Shown here: positions 27,228-36,506 of the stretch, piece by piece
How the letters are laid out: every line of letters begins with the position of its first letter
Position numbering within the stretch: the first letter of the stretch is position 1
The notes under the pieces: model-generated
Seen by the model: only the letters and a program-made list of their open reading frames with translations
What the model was told of the DNA's origin: nothing
Database searches by the model: none
Assembly (NCBI RefSeq): GCF_016654115.1
Contig: NZ_JAEQAZ010000039.1
Location: forward strand, 1-64,000
Direction: 5' to 3'
Source of the DNA: Streptomyces sp. MBT53
Lineage (GTDB): Bacteria; Actinomycetota; Actinomycetes; Streptomycetales; Streptomycetaceae
Length of the DNA stretch: 64,000 nt
Position numbers and translations under genes: made by a program

Positions 27228-28382
27228 TCAGTCCATCGTCGCCCCGACAGCCGTAGACCCCGTCGTCAGAAACGTCGTCGCCGGCAACGTCCCGCTCGAA
27301 GACCGTGCCCCATACGCCGATGTCGCGTCCACAGACTTGAAGGCCGGAGTAGCAACCCCGCCGTCCCAGTTGTTCGCCGCGGACACCGTCGACGAACCCA
27401 GCTTGTCCTGGCCCCCCTTGTTACCGACAGCCAGATTGCGAGCAAGCCGGGACTTGCTGGTCGCGAAGAAGAAGCCCGCCGCCGAGTTCGAGTACGCGGT
27501 GTTGCGGTTGAGGATGATCGCGCCGGTGTTGGAGTTCTCGGTGAAGCCGTTGAGGCTGTTGTCCCAGGCCGCGTTGTCGTTGACGACGTGGGCGACCGCT
27601 ACGCCTCCGCCGCCGAGTTTGAAGCCGTTGCCGTTGCCCTCGAAGGCGGAGTCGTTCCAGCGGTTCTTGCCGTTGCCGAAGGCCCAGGAGTGTTCGATGG
27701 TGACCGGTGAGGAGAACTGCCACAGGTCGAGGCCGTCGTCGGAGTTGTTGTAGAGGCGGGCGCCGGTGACCTTGTTGCCGGTTCCTGAGCCGAACTTGAT
27801 GGCTATGCCGTCGGCGTTCTGACCGTGCCCGGCGGCGTCGTAGTTGCCGTAACTGTCCAGGTTCTGCATGAGGTTGTTGGTCGTGCCGTCGCCGCGCAGG
27901 GTGAAGCCCGAGTCGCCGTTGTTCGCCGTGACCAGGTTCTTGAAGATGCCGCCGACGGAGGATGTGGCTACGAAGCCCTGGGCCGGGGAGTTCTGGAAGG
28001 TCAGGTTCTGGACCGTCCAGTAGTCGCCGTAGATGCCGGCCAGCCACTGGCCCGCAGGCAGCTTCGAGCCGTCGACCTTCACCTTCTCCGTGCCGTACGG
28101 CTCCAGCGTGATCCGCGCCGAACTGGTGCCGTTCGCCGTGGACTTGAGGGTCGCGGACGGAGTGTAGGTGCCCGCCCTGACCTGGATGACCGTCCCCGCC
28201 GTGGCGTTGGCGACGGCCGACTCCAGTTGGGCGGTGGTGGACACGGTGACCGTCGACGAAGCGGCTTGTGCGCCACCGCTGTTGAGGCCGAGGTAGACGC
28301 CGCCCGCCCCCGCGGCGACGGCCACCGCGGCGGCGATCGAGAGGGTGCGGGTCCTGCGGTGGCGTCCGGTGCTCGTACGCAC
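27228..28382 (-). CDS. Secreted pectate lyase, PL9-like parallel beta-helix
   Basis: This 384-residue secreted protein should cleave polygalacturonate by beta-elimination. A signal peptide (about 1-40) is followed by a right-handed parallel beta-helix. Blocks NADGIAIKFGSGTGNKVTGA, NNSDDGLDLW and NGNGFKLGGGG match PL9, the last holding the presumed catalytic lysine. The GTG at 28382 follows GGAAAGGA. A close paralogue lies at 37022-38134. It is divergent from the GH43 gene, sharing a 237-base promoter region that holds a perfect CGAAA-G-TTTCG palindrome. Confidence 0.9.
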   Translation of the reverse strand: MRTSTGRHRRTRTLSIAAAVAVAAGAGGVYLGLNSGGAQAASSTVTVSTTAQLESAVANATAGTVIQVRAGTYTPSATLKSTANGTSSARITLEPYGTEKVKVDGSKLPAGQWLAGIYGDYWTVQNLTFQNSPAQGFVATSSVGGIFKNLVTANNGDSGFTLRGDGTTNNLMQNLDSYGNYDAAGHGQNADGIAIKFGSGTGNKVTGARLYNNSDDGLDLWQFSSPVTIEHSWAFGNGKNRWNDSAFEGNGNGFKLGGGGVAVAHVVNDNAAWDNSLNGFTENSNTGAIILNRNTAYSNSAAGFFFATSKSRLARNLAVGNKGGQDKLGSSTVSAANNWDGGVATPAFKSVDATSAYGARSSSGTLPATTFLTTGSTAVGATMD

Positions 28383-28503
28383 GGCGTTGGTTCCTTTCCT
28401 GGGTGACGAGGACGAAACGGGCCGGAGGGGCCGCCCCGGCCCGTTTCTGGTTCCTGGTCGCCGCCGTGGCCGGAAAGGTTGCCCCGACCCACGGGAAGGG
28501 GAC

Positions 28504-28514
28504 CGAAAGTTTCG
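28504..28514. promoter_or_regulatory. Palindrome CGAAA-G-TTTCG in the PL9/GH43 divergent promoter
   Basis: An 11-base perfect dyad with one central base sits between the divergent PL9 and GH43 genes. Related CGAA-N-TTCG elements are known as repressor sites upstream of Streptomyces xylan and other sugar-polymer genes. Its position suggests common control of both genes. Confidence 0.55.
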
Positions 28515-28619
28515 ATCTGCCCGGTCCCACCCGCACCGATTGACGCACCGCACCCCACTGGTGACACTCCGAAGGCACAGCCACTCAACAGAATCCCCCA
28601 CACCCCCACAGGATGTGCC

Positions 28620-30839
28620 ATGCGACCCCGCACCGCCCGCACCCTCCGGCTCCCCTTCCTGGCCCTTGTCACCCTCCTCCTCAGCCTGCTCGCCGCCCCG
28701 CCCAGTACCGCGCACTCAGGAGCACCGCCCGTGACCCACCCCAAGTACGCCGGCTATCTCTTCGCCTACTTCACCGGCGAGGGCACCGCCGACGGCGAGC
28801 AGATCCGCTACGCCCTCAGCCGTGGCAACGACCCGCTGCACTGGCGGGAGTTGAACCAGGGCAAGCCGGTGCTGACCTCGACGATCGGGGAGAAGGGGCT
28901 GCGCGATCCGTTCGTGATCCGTTCGCCGAAGGGCGACAAGTTCTATCTGATCGCCACCGACTTGCGCATGTACCGGAACAGCAGCGGGAGTTGGGACGAC
29001 GTCCAGCGGCACGGCAGCAAGTCGGTGATGATCTGGGAGTCGACCGACCTGGTCCACTGGACCGACCAGCGGCTGGTGAAGGTGGCCCCGGACAACGCGG
29101 GCAACACCTGGGCGCCGGAGGCCTATTGGGACGACTCACTCGGTGAGTACGTCGTCTTCTGGGCATCGAAGCTGTACGCCGACGACGACCCCGACCACAC
29201 CGGCTCGACGTACAACCGCATGATGTACGCGACGACGAAGGACTTCCGTACCTTCAGCGCGCCGAAGGTCTGGGACGACCCCGGCTACTCGGTGATCGAC
29301 TCAACCGTGGTGAAGTACAAGGACACTTACTACCGCTACACCAAGGACGAGCGCGACCCGTCCTCCAGCTCCCCCTGCTCGAAGTTCATCACCGGCGAGA
29401 AGTCGACCTCGCTGACCTCCACGTCGTACGACTTCGTCTCCGAGTGCATCGGCAGCGGTGCGATCGAGCGGGGCGAGGGGCCGACGGTGTTCAAGTCCAA
29501 CACCGAGAAGAAGTGGTACCTGTTCGTCGACGAGTACGGGCTGCGCGGCTACGTCCCCTTCGAGACGACCGACCTCGACTCCGGCAAGTGGACCCCGTCC
29601 ACGGACTACCAGCTCCCCGCAAGTCCCCGGCACGGCACGGTACTTCCGGTGACGCAGGCGGAGTACGACCGGCTGCTGGCCGCGTATCCGGCGACCCCGA
29701 CATCGGTCGTGGACGCGACGGCGCGCGGGCAGAAGGGGTACGCGATCGTCACGGAGGCCTCGTCGAAGGTCGTGCTGCCCATGCAACCGGGCGCTGATCC
29801 ACGGCACTTGGCGCCTTCGCTCGCCGTCGGCGCGGGCTCCACGGTCAGCCCGGCGTCCGGCACGCGACGGGACTTCCGCAAGCCGCAGACGTACACGGTG
29901 ACGGCGGCGGACGGGACCAGCCGCGTCTGGACGGTGGAGGCGGTGCCGACGCGAAGTCCCGTGCTGCCGGGGCTGACCGCCGATCCGGACGTGCACTATC
30001 TCGACGGCCAGTACTGGATCTATCCGACGAGCGACGGCTACGCGGGATGGGGCGGAACGAGCTTCAAGGCCTACTCCTCAAGGGACTTGGTCCACTGGCA
30101 GGACCATGGAGTCGTCCTCGACCTTGGGCCCGACGTCTCCTGGGCCGACAAGAACGCGTGGGCGCCGGCGGTCGCGGAGCGCGACGGGAAGTACTACTTC
30201 TACTTCTGCGCCGAGCAGCAGATCGGGGTCGCGGTGGCGGACTCGCCCGCCGGCCCCTTCAAGGACGCGCTCGGCAAACCCCTTGTGGCGAAGGGGGGTT
30301 CACTCGGCGGCCAGATGATCGACCCGGCCGTCTTCACGGACGACGACGGGCAGTCGTATCTCTACTGGGGCAACGGGCACGCGTACGTGGTGCCGCTGAA
30401 CGCCGACATGACGTCGTACGACGCGACGAAGGTGAAGGACATCACGACGGGCGACTTCCGTGAGGGGTCGTTCGTGGTGAAGCGCAAGGGCACGTACTAC
30501 TTCATGTGGTCCGAGGACGACACCCGGAGCGAGAACTACCACGTGGCGTACGCGACGGGACCGTCCCCGCTCGGTCCGTGGACCAAGCGGGGCACGATCC
30601 TGTCCAAGAACCCCGAGTACGGCATCCTGGGCACCGGCCACCACTCCGTGGTGAACGCCCCGGGGACCGACGACTGGTACATCGTCTATCACCGGTTCGC
30701 CCTGAACGGGCCAGGAAAACCTGGTGGGGACGGCACGCACCGGGAGACCACGATCGACCGCCTGCGGTTCGCGGCGGACGGGACGATCCGGCCGGTGGTG
30801 CCCACCCTCGGGTCGGTCGGCCCCGTACGAACTAGCTGA
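28620..30839 (+). CDS. Secreted two-module GH43 arabinosidase/xylosidase
   Basis: This 739-residue secreted glycosidase carries two five-bladed propeller GH43 modules, about residues 38-345 and 440-730, joined by a small beta-sandwich segment (GAGSTVSPASGTRRDFRKP, then YTVTAADGTSRVWTVEA). Catalytic-type acidic residues are visible in GLRDPFVI, VIDSTVV and RGEGPTVF in the first module, and in LTADPDVHYLDG, MIDPAVF and REGSFVVKRKG in the second. A signal peptide covers about 1-32. The expected substrates are arabinan or arabinoxylan-like side chains of pectin. Two GH43 modules in one chain are uncommon. Confidence 0.9.
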   Translation: MRPRTARTLRLPFLALVTLLLSLLAAPPSTAHSGAPPVTHPKYAGYLFAYFTGEGTADGEQIRYALSRGNDPLHWRELNQGKPVLTSTIGEKGLRDPFVIRSPKGDKFYLIATDLRMYRNSSGSWDDVQRHGSKSVMIWESTDLVHWTDQRLVKVAPDNAGNTWAPEAYWDDSLGEYVVFWASKLYADDDPDHTGSTYNRMMYATTKDFRTFSAPKVWDDPGYSVIDSTVVKYKDTYYRYTKDERDPSSSSPCSKFITGEKSTSLTSTSYDFVSECIGSGAIERGEGPTVFKSNTEKKWYLFVDEYGLRGYVPFETTDLDSGKWTPSTDYQLPASPRHGTVLPVTQAEYDRLLAAYPATPTSVVDATARGQKGYAIVTEASSKVVLPMQPGADPRHLAPSLAVGAGSTVSPASGTRRDFRKPQTYTVTAADGTSRVWTVEAVPTRSPVLPGLTADPDVHYLDGQYWIYPTSDGYAGWGGTSFKAYSSRDLVHWQDHGVVLDLGPDVSWADKNAWAPAVAERDGKYYFYFCAEQQIGVAVADSPAGPFKDALGKPLVAKGGSLGGQMIDPAVFTDDDGQSYLYWGNGHAYVVPLNADMTSYDATKVKDITTGDFREGSFVVKRKGTYYFMWSEDDTRSENYHVAYATGPSPLGPWTKRGTILSKNPEYGILGTGHHSVVNAPGTDDWYIVYHRFALNGPGKPGGDGTHRETTIDRLRFAADGTIRPVVPTLGSVGPVRTS

Positions 30840-31623
30840 CGAAGTAGGTCGGGTTGGGGATCTTGTACGTCTTGTCGGCGTAGCCCCCGTCGAGGTCCGA
30901 GTACTGGTCGCCGAAGTTGGCGATGATGTCGTACCCGAGGTCCTCGATGTGCTTCCGGGTGCCGGACTTGTACTGCACGGTGGTGCAGGTCCAGGTGCCC
31001 GGAGTGGCGCAACCGCTCAGGTACGACGGCGGGTTGTCCGCGTCCTTGAGGAACATGTGGTCGGCGTCGAGGTTGACGTCCGCGCCGACCTTCTTCAGGT
31101 TGTCGACCGCGTAGGTGCGCTGCGACTCCTTCAGGCCCGAGTTGTAGAAGACCGTGACGCCCTTGGACGCGGCGTACTTGACCAGCTCGGGGGTGCCGAA
31201 GACCTCCGGGCGGTTGGCCTGGGCGACGTACGCGGCCCAAGTGGCCGAGCTGTAGCCGTAGTTGTTCTTCTTCTCGTAGTCCAGGCTGAGCAGCAGCGTG
31301 TCGTCGATGTCGAAGACGACCGCGGGCTTGGCGCCCTTGTGGTGCTTGCGGGCGGCCTGGTCGATGTACTTCTTGGCGGACGCGTCGATGCGCGCCAGGT
31401 CCTTGGCGTAGGGGCTGGTCGCCGAGGCCTGGTAGACGCCGTTGGCGTCGAGCGTGGTGCCGTAGTAGGTGTCGATGTCCTTCGTCAACAGGCCGATGTT
31501 GTACGGCTCGTGGGTCGAGTTGGCCGTCGACTGGCCGGCGGTGGCGACGCCCGTGCCGTAGAGGGCCGCACCGGCGACGACACAGGCGGCGCCGACGGCG
31601 GCCGCTCTGAGGGACTTCCGCAT
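30832..31623 (-). CDS. Secreted HAD-family acid phosphatase (class B/III type)
   Basis: This 263-residue secreted phosphatase has a signal peptide (about 1-29) and the HAD motif I in VVFDIDDTLLLS, with both aspartates present. Motif II lies near VFYNSGL, and the acidic motif IV is in IIANFGDQYSDLDGG. It should release phosphate from phosphomonoesters outside the cell. Its end overlaps the GH43 gene by eight bases, tail to tail. Confidence 0.92.
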   Translation of the reverse strand: MRKSLRAAAVGAACVVAGAALYGTGVATAGQSTANSTHEPYNIGLLTKDIDTYYGTTLDANGVYQASATSPYAKDLARIDASAKKYIDQAARKHHKGAKPAVVFDIDDTLLLSLDYEKKNNYGYSSATWAAYVAQANRPEVFGTPELVKYAASKGVTVFYNSGLKESQRTYAVDNLKKVGADVNLDADHMFLKDADNPPSYLSGCATPGTWTCTTVQYKSGTRKHIEDLGYDIIANFGDQYSDLDGGYADKTYKIPNPTYFVS

Positions 31624-31825
31624 GGAATCTCCGGATCTGGTTGTTTGGGGTGATGCACCAGGTCAGGGACTGTCTACGCGCATCACACCATGGAGGCGAG
31701 AGTCTTTATCCGATCGATACATAACCCACAGGCCGCGGAATTACCCCGCCATGGGATGTACTTGACCCTCCCTTGGCAGGCTTCTCCTAGGGTCGTGAAC
31801 GCGACTGCGAACGGGGGAACGCGCG

Positions 31826-32188
31826 ATGGGTGACGGAAAGGACCCGGCCAAGGTCCTCGACATCAAGACGGCCGACCTGAAGCGGACGGCACCGGACTTC
31901 CAGACGGCGGCGGTTGATCTGGGCAAGGCGCTGACCGCGCTCGTGAAGTCCCTCGACGGTCTGGGTGAACCCTGGGGGAACGACAAGCAGGGCAAGGAGT
32001 TCGGGGACTCCTACAAGCCGTTGCAGAAGAAGATCGAGGGCGCGGCGGGCACGCTGGTGCTCGGGCTGACGAGCATTCACGAGGCCATGGTGGACATGGC
32101 GGACGGGCATGTGGACAACGACGAGTTGATCGCCGGGATGTTCACCGAAGTGAAGGTCACCAAGTCGGACGGTGCCGGTGAGCGTTGA
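31826..32188 (+). CDS. WXG100-like small protein, T7SS partner candidate
   Basis: This 120-residue helical protein has the profile of ESX/type VII-secreted WXG100 relatives: two helices around a turn with EPWGNDKQGKEFGDSY, and no signal peptide. It is followed by the RHS toxin gene, whose start overlaps its end by 17 bases. Such pairs often form a heterodimer that guides the toxin to a type VII machine, which is not in this window. Confidence 0.75.
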   Translation: MGDGKDPAKVLDIKTADLKRTAPDFQTAAVDLGKALTALVKSLDGLGEPWGNDKQGKEFGDSYKPLQKKIEGAAGTLVLGLTSIHEAMVDMADGHVDNDELIAGMFTEVKVTKSDGAGER

Positions 32189-35100
32189 GGACGAGGCCCG
32201 GAAGATCCTGCTCGATCTGGGCATGTGGTGGCCGGAGGCCGACTCGGGGAAACTGCGGTCGGCGGCGACGGCCTGGCGCACCTTCGCCGGCGCCGTCGAC
32301 GATCTGCGCGCGCCGGTGCAGCAGAGCGCGTCGTCGATCATCCACAACAACACGGGTGAGTCGATCGAGGCGTTCGGGAAGTTCTGGGGCCGCTACGCCA
32401 AGAACGCCGAAGGAAAGGACAGCGGCTGGCTGAAGGACCTGGCGGACTCCGGGCGTGAAATGGCCACCGCGCTGGAGAAGTTCGCCGACGCGATCGACGA
32501 CGCGATCAACAAGCTCTGGACGCAGATCGGCATCGACGCGGCGGTGATCGCGGGCGGGGTGGCGCTGGCCTTCTTCACCGCGGGCCTGGCCTCCGGCGCG
32601 GCGGTCGCGGCGGCCGACCTGGTCATCGAGTTCGGTGCCGGGCTGGGTGTCGCGGTCTCCACGACGATCGCCGAGATCGCCGGGGGCACGCTGGTCGCCG
32701 CCGCGTTCGGCGGTATCGAGTCGGTGACGGTCGACCTGGCCGTGGCCCAGCCGCTGAAGATGGCGACCGGACTGCAGCAGGGTTTCAGCCTCGACGAGGT
32801 CAACCAGGCCGCCAAGGACGGCATGCTGTTCGGCGGTGCGCTGGGTGCCGGCGGCGGGGTCGTCAAAGCGGGCATCGAGGGCGCGTTCAGCGATACGACG
32901 CCCGTGTTCCTGCGGCCCGCGTCGCTCCGCCCCGACCTGGTCGAACTCGGCCCGGCCGCACGCACCGCCGACGGTACGCCCTGCGTCGGCGAGCCGATCG
33001 ACGTGGCGACCGGCGCGATGCTGATGACCGCGACGGACCTGGCACTGCCGGGCGCGCTGCCTCTGGAGTTCACCCGCACCCACCTCTCCTCCTACCGCGG
33101 CGGTGTCCGCTTCGGCCCGACCTGGATCTCCACCCTCGACGAATGCCTCCAGATCGACGGGGAGGGCGTGGTGTTCGCGGCGGCGGACGGCATGCGCCTG
33201 GTCTACCCGGTCCCGGAACCGGGCGTCCCGACCATGCCGGTGAAGGGCGCGCGCTGGCCGCTGGACTGGGACGGCAAGCCGGACAGCGCGATGACCGTCA
33301 CCGACCCTGCGACCGGTGTGGTCCGCACGTTCGGCGCCCCGGCCCCCTCCCCCACCTTCGGCGTCTTCCACCTCGCGCTGGACTCCTGGAGCGACCGCAA
33401 CGGCAACCGCATCGACGTCGAACGCGACGACGAGGGCGTCCCGTTCGGCATCCGCCACTCCGACGGCCACTACGTAGCCGTCGACACGACCGGCCCCCGC
33501 ATCACCGCGCTGCGCCTGCTCGACGAACCCCCGTCCCGCTACGGCCCCGAGGGGCCGGTGGGCGAGGGCACGGTCGTCACGCGCTACGGCTACGACGGCG
33601 CAGGCAATCTCACCGAGGTCGTCAACTCCAGTGGGGAGGCGCTGCGGTTCGCGTACGACGAGCAGGGCCGGATCACCAAGTGGACGGACCGCAACGGCAC
33701 TTGGTTCGGCTACGTCTACGACGAGCGCGGCCGGGTCGTGCGCACCGAGGGCGTCGACGGCATCCTGTCCGGCACGCTGGCCTACGACGACACGACGCGC
33801 ACGACGACGTACACCGACTCCCAGGGCCGCGTCTCCACCCACCGGCACAACGCGGAGGGTCTGGTCGAGGAGGAGACCGACCCGCTCGGCAATGTCATCC
33901 GCACCCGGTGGGACGAGTACGGCTGCCAGCCCCTCACGGTCACCGACCCGCTCGGCCACACCACCCGGTACGAGTACGACGACGCCGGGAATCTCACCGA
34001 ACTTGCCCTGCCCGACGGGTCGTTGACGCGGGCGGTCCACAACGCGCTCGGTCTGCCGACGGAGGTCGTGGAGCCGGGCGGAGCGGTGTGGCGGCACACG
34101 TACGACGAGCGGGGCAACCTGCTGACGACGCTCGACCCGACGGGTGCCGAGACCCGTTACGCCTACGACCCGCACGGCCGCCCGACGGCGGTCACCGACG
34201 CGCTCGGTCACACCCGCACGATGGCGTACGACGCGGCCGGTCTGCCGGTGTCCCTGACGGACGAGTCGGGCCACACGACATCCGTCCGCCGCGACTCCTT
34301 CGGCCGGATCATCGCGGTGACCGACCCCCTGGGCCGTACGACCCGGATGGGCTGGACCCCGGAGGGCAAGCCGTCCTGGCGCGAACTGCCCGACGGAGCA
34401 AGGGAGTCGTGGACCTGGGACGCGGAGGGCAACCTGAGTGTCCACACCGACGCGGCGGGCAATGTCACCCACCACTCCGCCACCCACTTCGACCAACCCG
34501 CCGCACGCATCGACCCCGACGGGGCGCGCTACGAGTTCGCGTACGACACGGAGCTGCGGCTGACGGAAGTGACCAACCCGCAGGGGCGGACGTGGTCGTA
34601 CACGTACGACGAGGCCGGACGGCTGGCCTCGGAGACGGACTTCAACGGCCGGACGCTCACCTACGAACACGACGAGGCGGGGCGGCTGAGCAGCCGTACG
34701 AACGGCGCCGGGGAGACACTGCGCTTCACCCGCGACGAGGCGGGGCGCGTGGCTTCGCAGCACGCCGACTCGGGCGAGGTCACGACATACGCCTACGGCC
34801 CGGACGGCAGGTTGGCCCGTGCGGCCAACGCCGAGGCCGACGTCGTACTGGAGCGCGACGCGCTGGGCCGGGTGCTGGCGGAAACGGTCAACGGGCGCCG
34901 CACCACGCACACTTACGACGCCCTCGGGCGACGCGTCCGGCGGGTGACACCGTCGGGCCTGGCCTCGGACTGGTCCTACGACCCCACCGGCCGACCGCTT
35001 GCCCTGCGCACGCCCTCGGGTGCGCTGGACTTCTCCTACGACGCGGCGGGCCGCGAGGTCGAACGCCGCATCGGTACGGAGGTGACGCTGACGCAGAGTT

Positions 35101-36506
35101 GGAGCACGCGGGATCAGCTCACCGGGCAGTCCCTGGCCGCCGCGTCGCGAGCCGCCGGTGTGGAAGCGCTGCTGCAGCACCGCACCTACACCCACCGTGC
35201 CGACGGATACATCACCGAGATCCGCGAACTCACCTCCGGTACCCGCCACTTCGACCTCGACTCCATGGGCCGGGTCACCGGCGTGCGCGCCCACGGCTGG
35301 ACCGAGACCTACGCCTACGACGCGGCGGGCAACGTGGTGAGCGCGACCGCTCCCGGCCGACCCGATCCCGCCGCGCACGACATCGACGGCACCCTCGTCC
35401 GCTCGGCGGGCCACGACACGTACGAACACGACGCACAGGGCCGCCTCGTACGCAGAACCCACAGGCTGCTCAACGGCCGGCACCGTACGTGGACTTACTC
35501 ATGGAACACCGAGGGCCGGCTGACCGAGGTGGGCACTCCGGACGACGGTCGATGGCGGTACGCCTACGACCCGTTCGGCCGCCGAGTGGCCAAGTACCGG
35601 GTGGCGGCGGACGGTTCGGCCGTCGAGCGCACCGGGTTCGCGTGGGACGGCACCTGTCTGGCCGAACAGACCGGCGCCGACGGCCTGGTCACCACCTGGG
35701 ACTACGAGCCGGGGACTCCGCGCCCGGTGGCCCAGACCCTGCACGAGCCGTCAGCCTCGGTCCCCAACTCGTCCTTCCTGGCCCGGCTGGCGGAGGAGAC
35801 GCACCCCGCGCGGACGGCCCGCTTCCATGCGGTGATCACGGACACCGTCGGCACGCCCATGGAACTGGTCTCCGCGAGCGGGGACTTGGTCTGGCAGCAC
35901 CGCACCACCCTGTGGGGCACGGGCTTCCCACCACCCGGAGACGGTGACGTCACGGTCGACTGCCCGCTGCGCTTCCCGGGGCAGTACGCCGACCCCGAGA
36001 CGGGGCTGCACTACAACCTGCACCGCTACTACGACCCCGGGACCGCCCGGTACCTCAGTCCGGACCCACTGGGGCTTGAGCCGGCGAGCAACCACCACAG
36101 CTATGTGCACGCCCCGCTCACCTGGGTCGACCCGCTGGGTCTTTCACCGTGCAATTACGGCACGGACGACCTGTATTCGAGCGCCACCACCATCAAGAAG
36201 GGCCAACTGTCGCCGGCGGGCCGGGCCCTGCAGAAACACGGCGACCCGAGCCCCGGAAACCTGGCCAAACGAGGCCAGGCACATGTCGACATGTACAATT
36301 TCGGCAAGGTCACCAATAGCGAACGCACCGAGATCGCCAACGAAATGATCCAGGACATCCTGACGGATCCGAACGTGGTGGAGAAAGTAAACACATCAGC
36401 CTCGGCCCAATACGGCGGAATCACCAGGGATTTCCGGGTCCCGGGCGGCTGGGGTGCACGATGGAGCTGGCGCGGAGGTCAGCTCACCTTCGAAGGGTTC
36501 CTGTAA
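32172..36506 (+). CDS. RHS-repeat polymorphic toxin with WXG-like N-terminus
   Basis: This 1444-residue protein looks like a contact or secreted toxin. Residues about 1-120 are WXG100/LXG-like helices and 120-240 contain hydrophobic segments. A DUF6531 domain starts near 276 (EPIDVATGAMLM). Many YD/RHS repeats (about 470-1140, such as YGYDGAGNLTEV) should build the shell. The core boundary is at about 1266-1325 (FPGQYADPETGLHYNLHRYY, SPDPLGL, then VDPLGLSPC). The last 118 residues are the toxin tip, with blocks GRALQKHG, IQDILTDPN and WGARWSWRGGQLTFEGFL. The tip looks like a predicted RNase-type fold but I cannot name the family. The GTG at 32172 is the likely start; 32178 is possible. Confidence 0.9.
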   Translation: MPVSVEDEARKILLDLGMWWPEADSGKLRSAATAWRTFAGAVDDLRAPVQQSASSIIHNNTGESIEAFGKFWGRYAKNAEGKDSGWLKDLADSGREMATALEKFADAIDDAINKLWTQIGIDAAVIAGGVALAFFTAGLASGAAVAAADLVIEFGAGLGVAVSTTIAEIAGGTLVAAAFGGIESVTVDLAVAQPLKMATGLQQGFSLDEVNQAAKDGMLFGGALGAGGGVVKAGIEGAFSDTTPVFLRPASLRPDLVELGPAARTADGTPCVGEPIDVATGAMLMTATDLALPGALPLEFTRTHLSSYRGGVRFGPTWISTLDECLQIDGEGVVFAAADGMRLVYPVPEPGVPTMPVKGARWPLDWDGKPDSAMTVTDPATGVVRTFGAPAPSPTFGVFHLALDSWSDRNGNRIDVERDDEGVPFGIRHSDGHYVAVDTTGPRITALRLLDEPPSRYGPEGPVGEGTVVTRYGYDGAGNLTEVVNSSGEALRFAYDEQGRITKWTDRNGTWFGYVYDERGRVVRTEGVDGILSGTLAYDDTTRTTTYTDSQGRVSTHRHNAEGLVEEETDPLGNVIRTRWDEYGCQPLTVTDPLGHTTRYEYDDAGNLTELALPDGSLTRAVHNALGLPTEVVEPGGAVWRHTYDERGNLLTTLDPTGAETRYAYDPHGRPTAVTDALGHTRTMAYDAAGLPVSLTDESGHTTSVRRDSFGRIIAVTDPLGRTTRMGWTPEGKPSWRELPDGARESWTWDAEGNLSVHTDAAGNVTHHSATHFDQPAARIDPDGARYEFAYDTELRLTEVTNPQGRTWSYTYDEAGRLASETDFNGRTLTYEHDEAGRLSSRTNGAGETLRFTRDEAGRVASQHADSGEVTTYAYGPDGRLARAANAEADVVLERDALGRVLAETVNGRRTTHTYDALGRRVRRVTPSGLASDWSYDPTGRPLALRTPSGALDFSYDAAGREVERRIGTEVTLTQSWSTRDQLTGQSLAAASRAAGVEALLQHRTYTHRADGYITEIRELTSGTRHFDLDSMGRVTGVRAHGWTETYAYDAAGNVVSATAPGRPDPAAHDIDGTLVRSAGHDTYEHDAQGRLVRRTHRLLNGRHRTWTYSWNTEGRLTEVGTPDDGRWRYAYDPFGRRVAKYRVAADGSAVERTGFAWDGTCLAEQTGADGLVTTWDYEPGTPRPVAQTLHEPSASVPNSSFLARLAEETHPARTARFHAVITDTVGTPMELVSASGDLVWQHRTTLWGTGFPPPGDGDVTVDCPLRFPGQYADPETGLHYNLHRYYDPGTARYLSPDPLGLEPASNHHSYVHAPLTWVDPLGLSPCNYGTDDLYSSATTIKKGQLSPAGRALQKHGDPSPGNLAKRGQAHVDMYNFGKVTNSERTEIANEMIQDILTDPNVVEKVNTSASAQYGGITRDFRVPGGWGARWSWRGGQLTFEGFL

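Noticed and set aside
32157..35483. A 1108-codon open frame antisense to the RHS gene
   Set aside because: It mirrors the third-position bias of the RHS gene, has low-complexity Arg/Val/Gly-rich translation and no recognisable domain. The RHS repeats on the plus strand explain it.
33590..35600. Periodic DNA repeats as a CRISPR or satellite array
   Set aside because: The periodicity is that of degenerate protein-level YD repeats in an open frame. There are no identical direct repeats with unique spacers.
33143..35947. A 934-codon plus-strand frame inside the RHS gene
   Set aside because: It is Arg/Pro-rich out-of-frame translation of RHS repeats, without motif or start signal.
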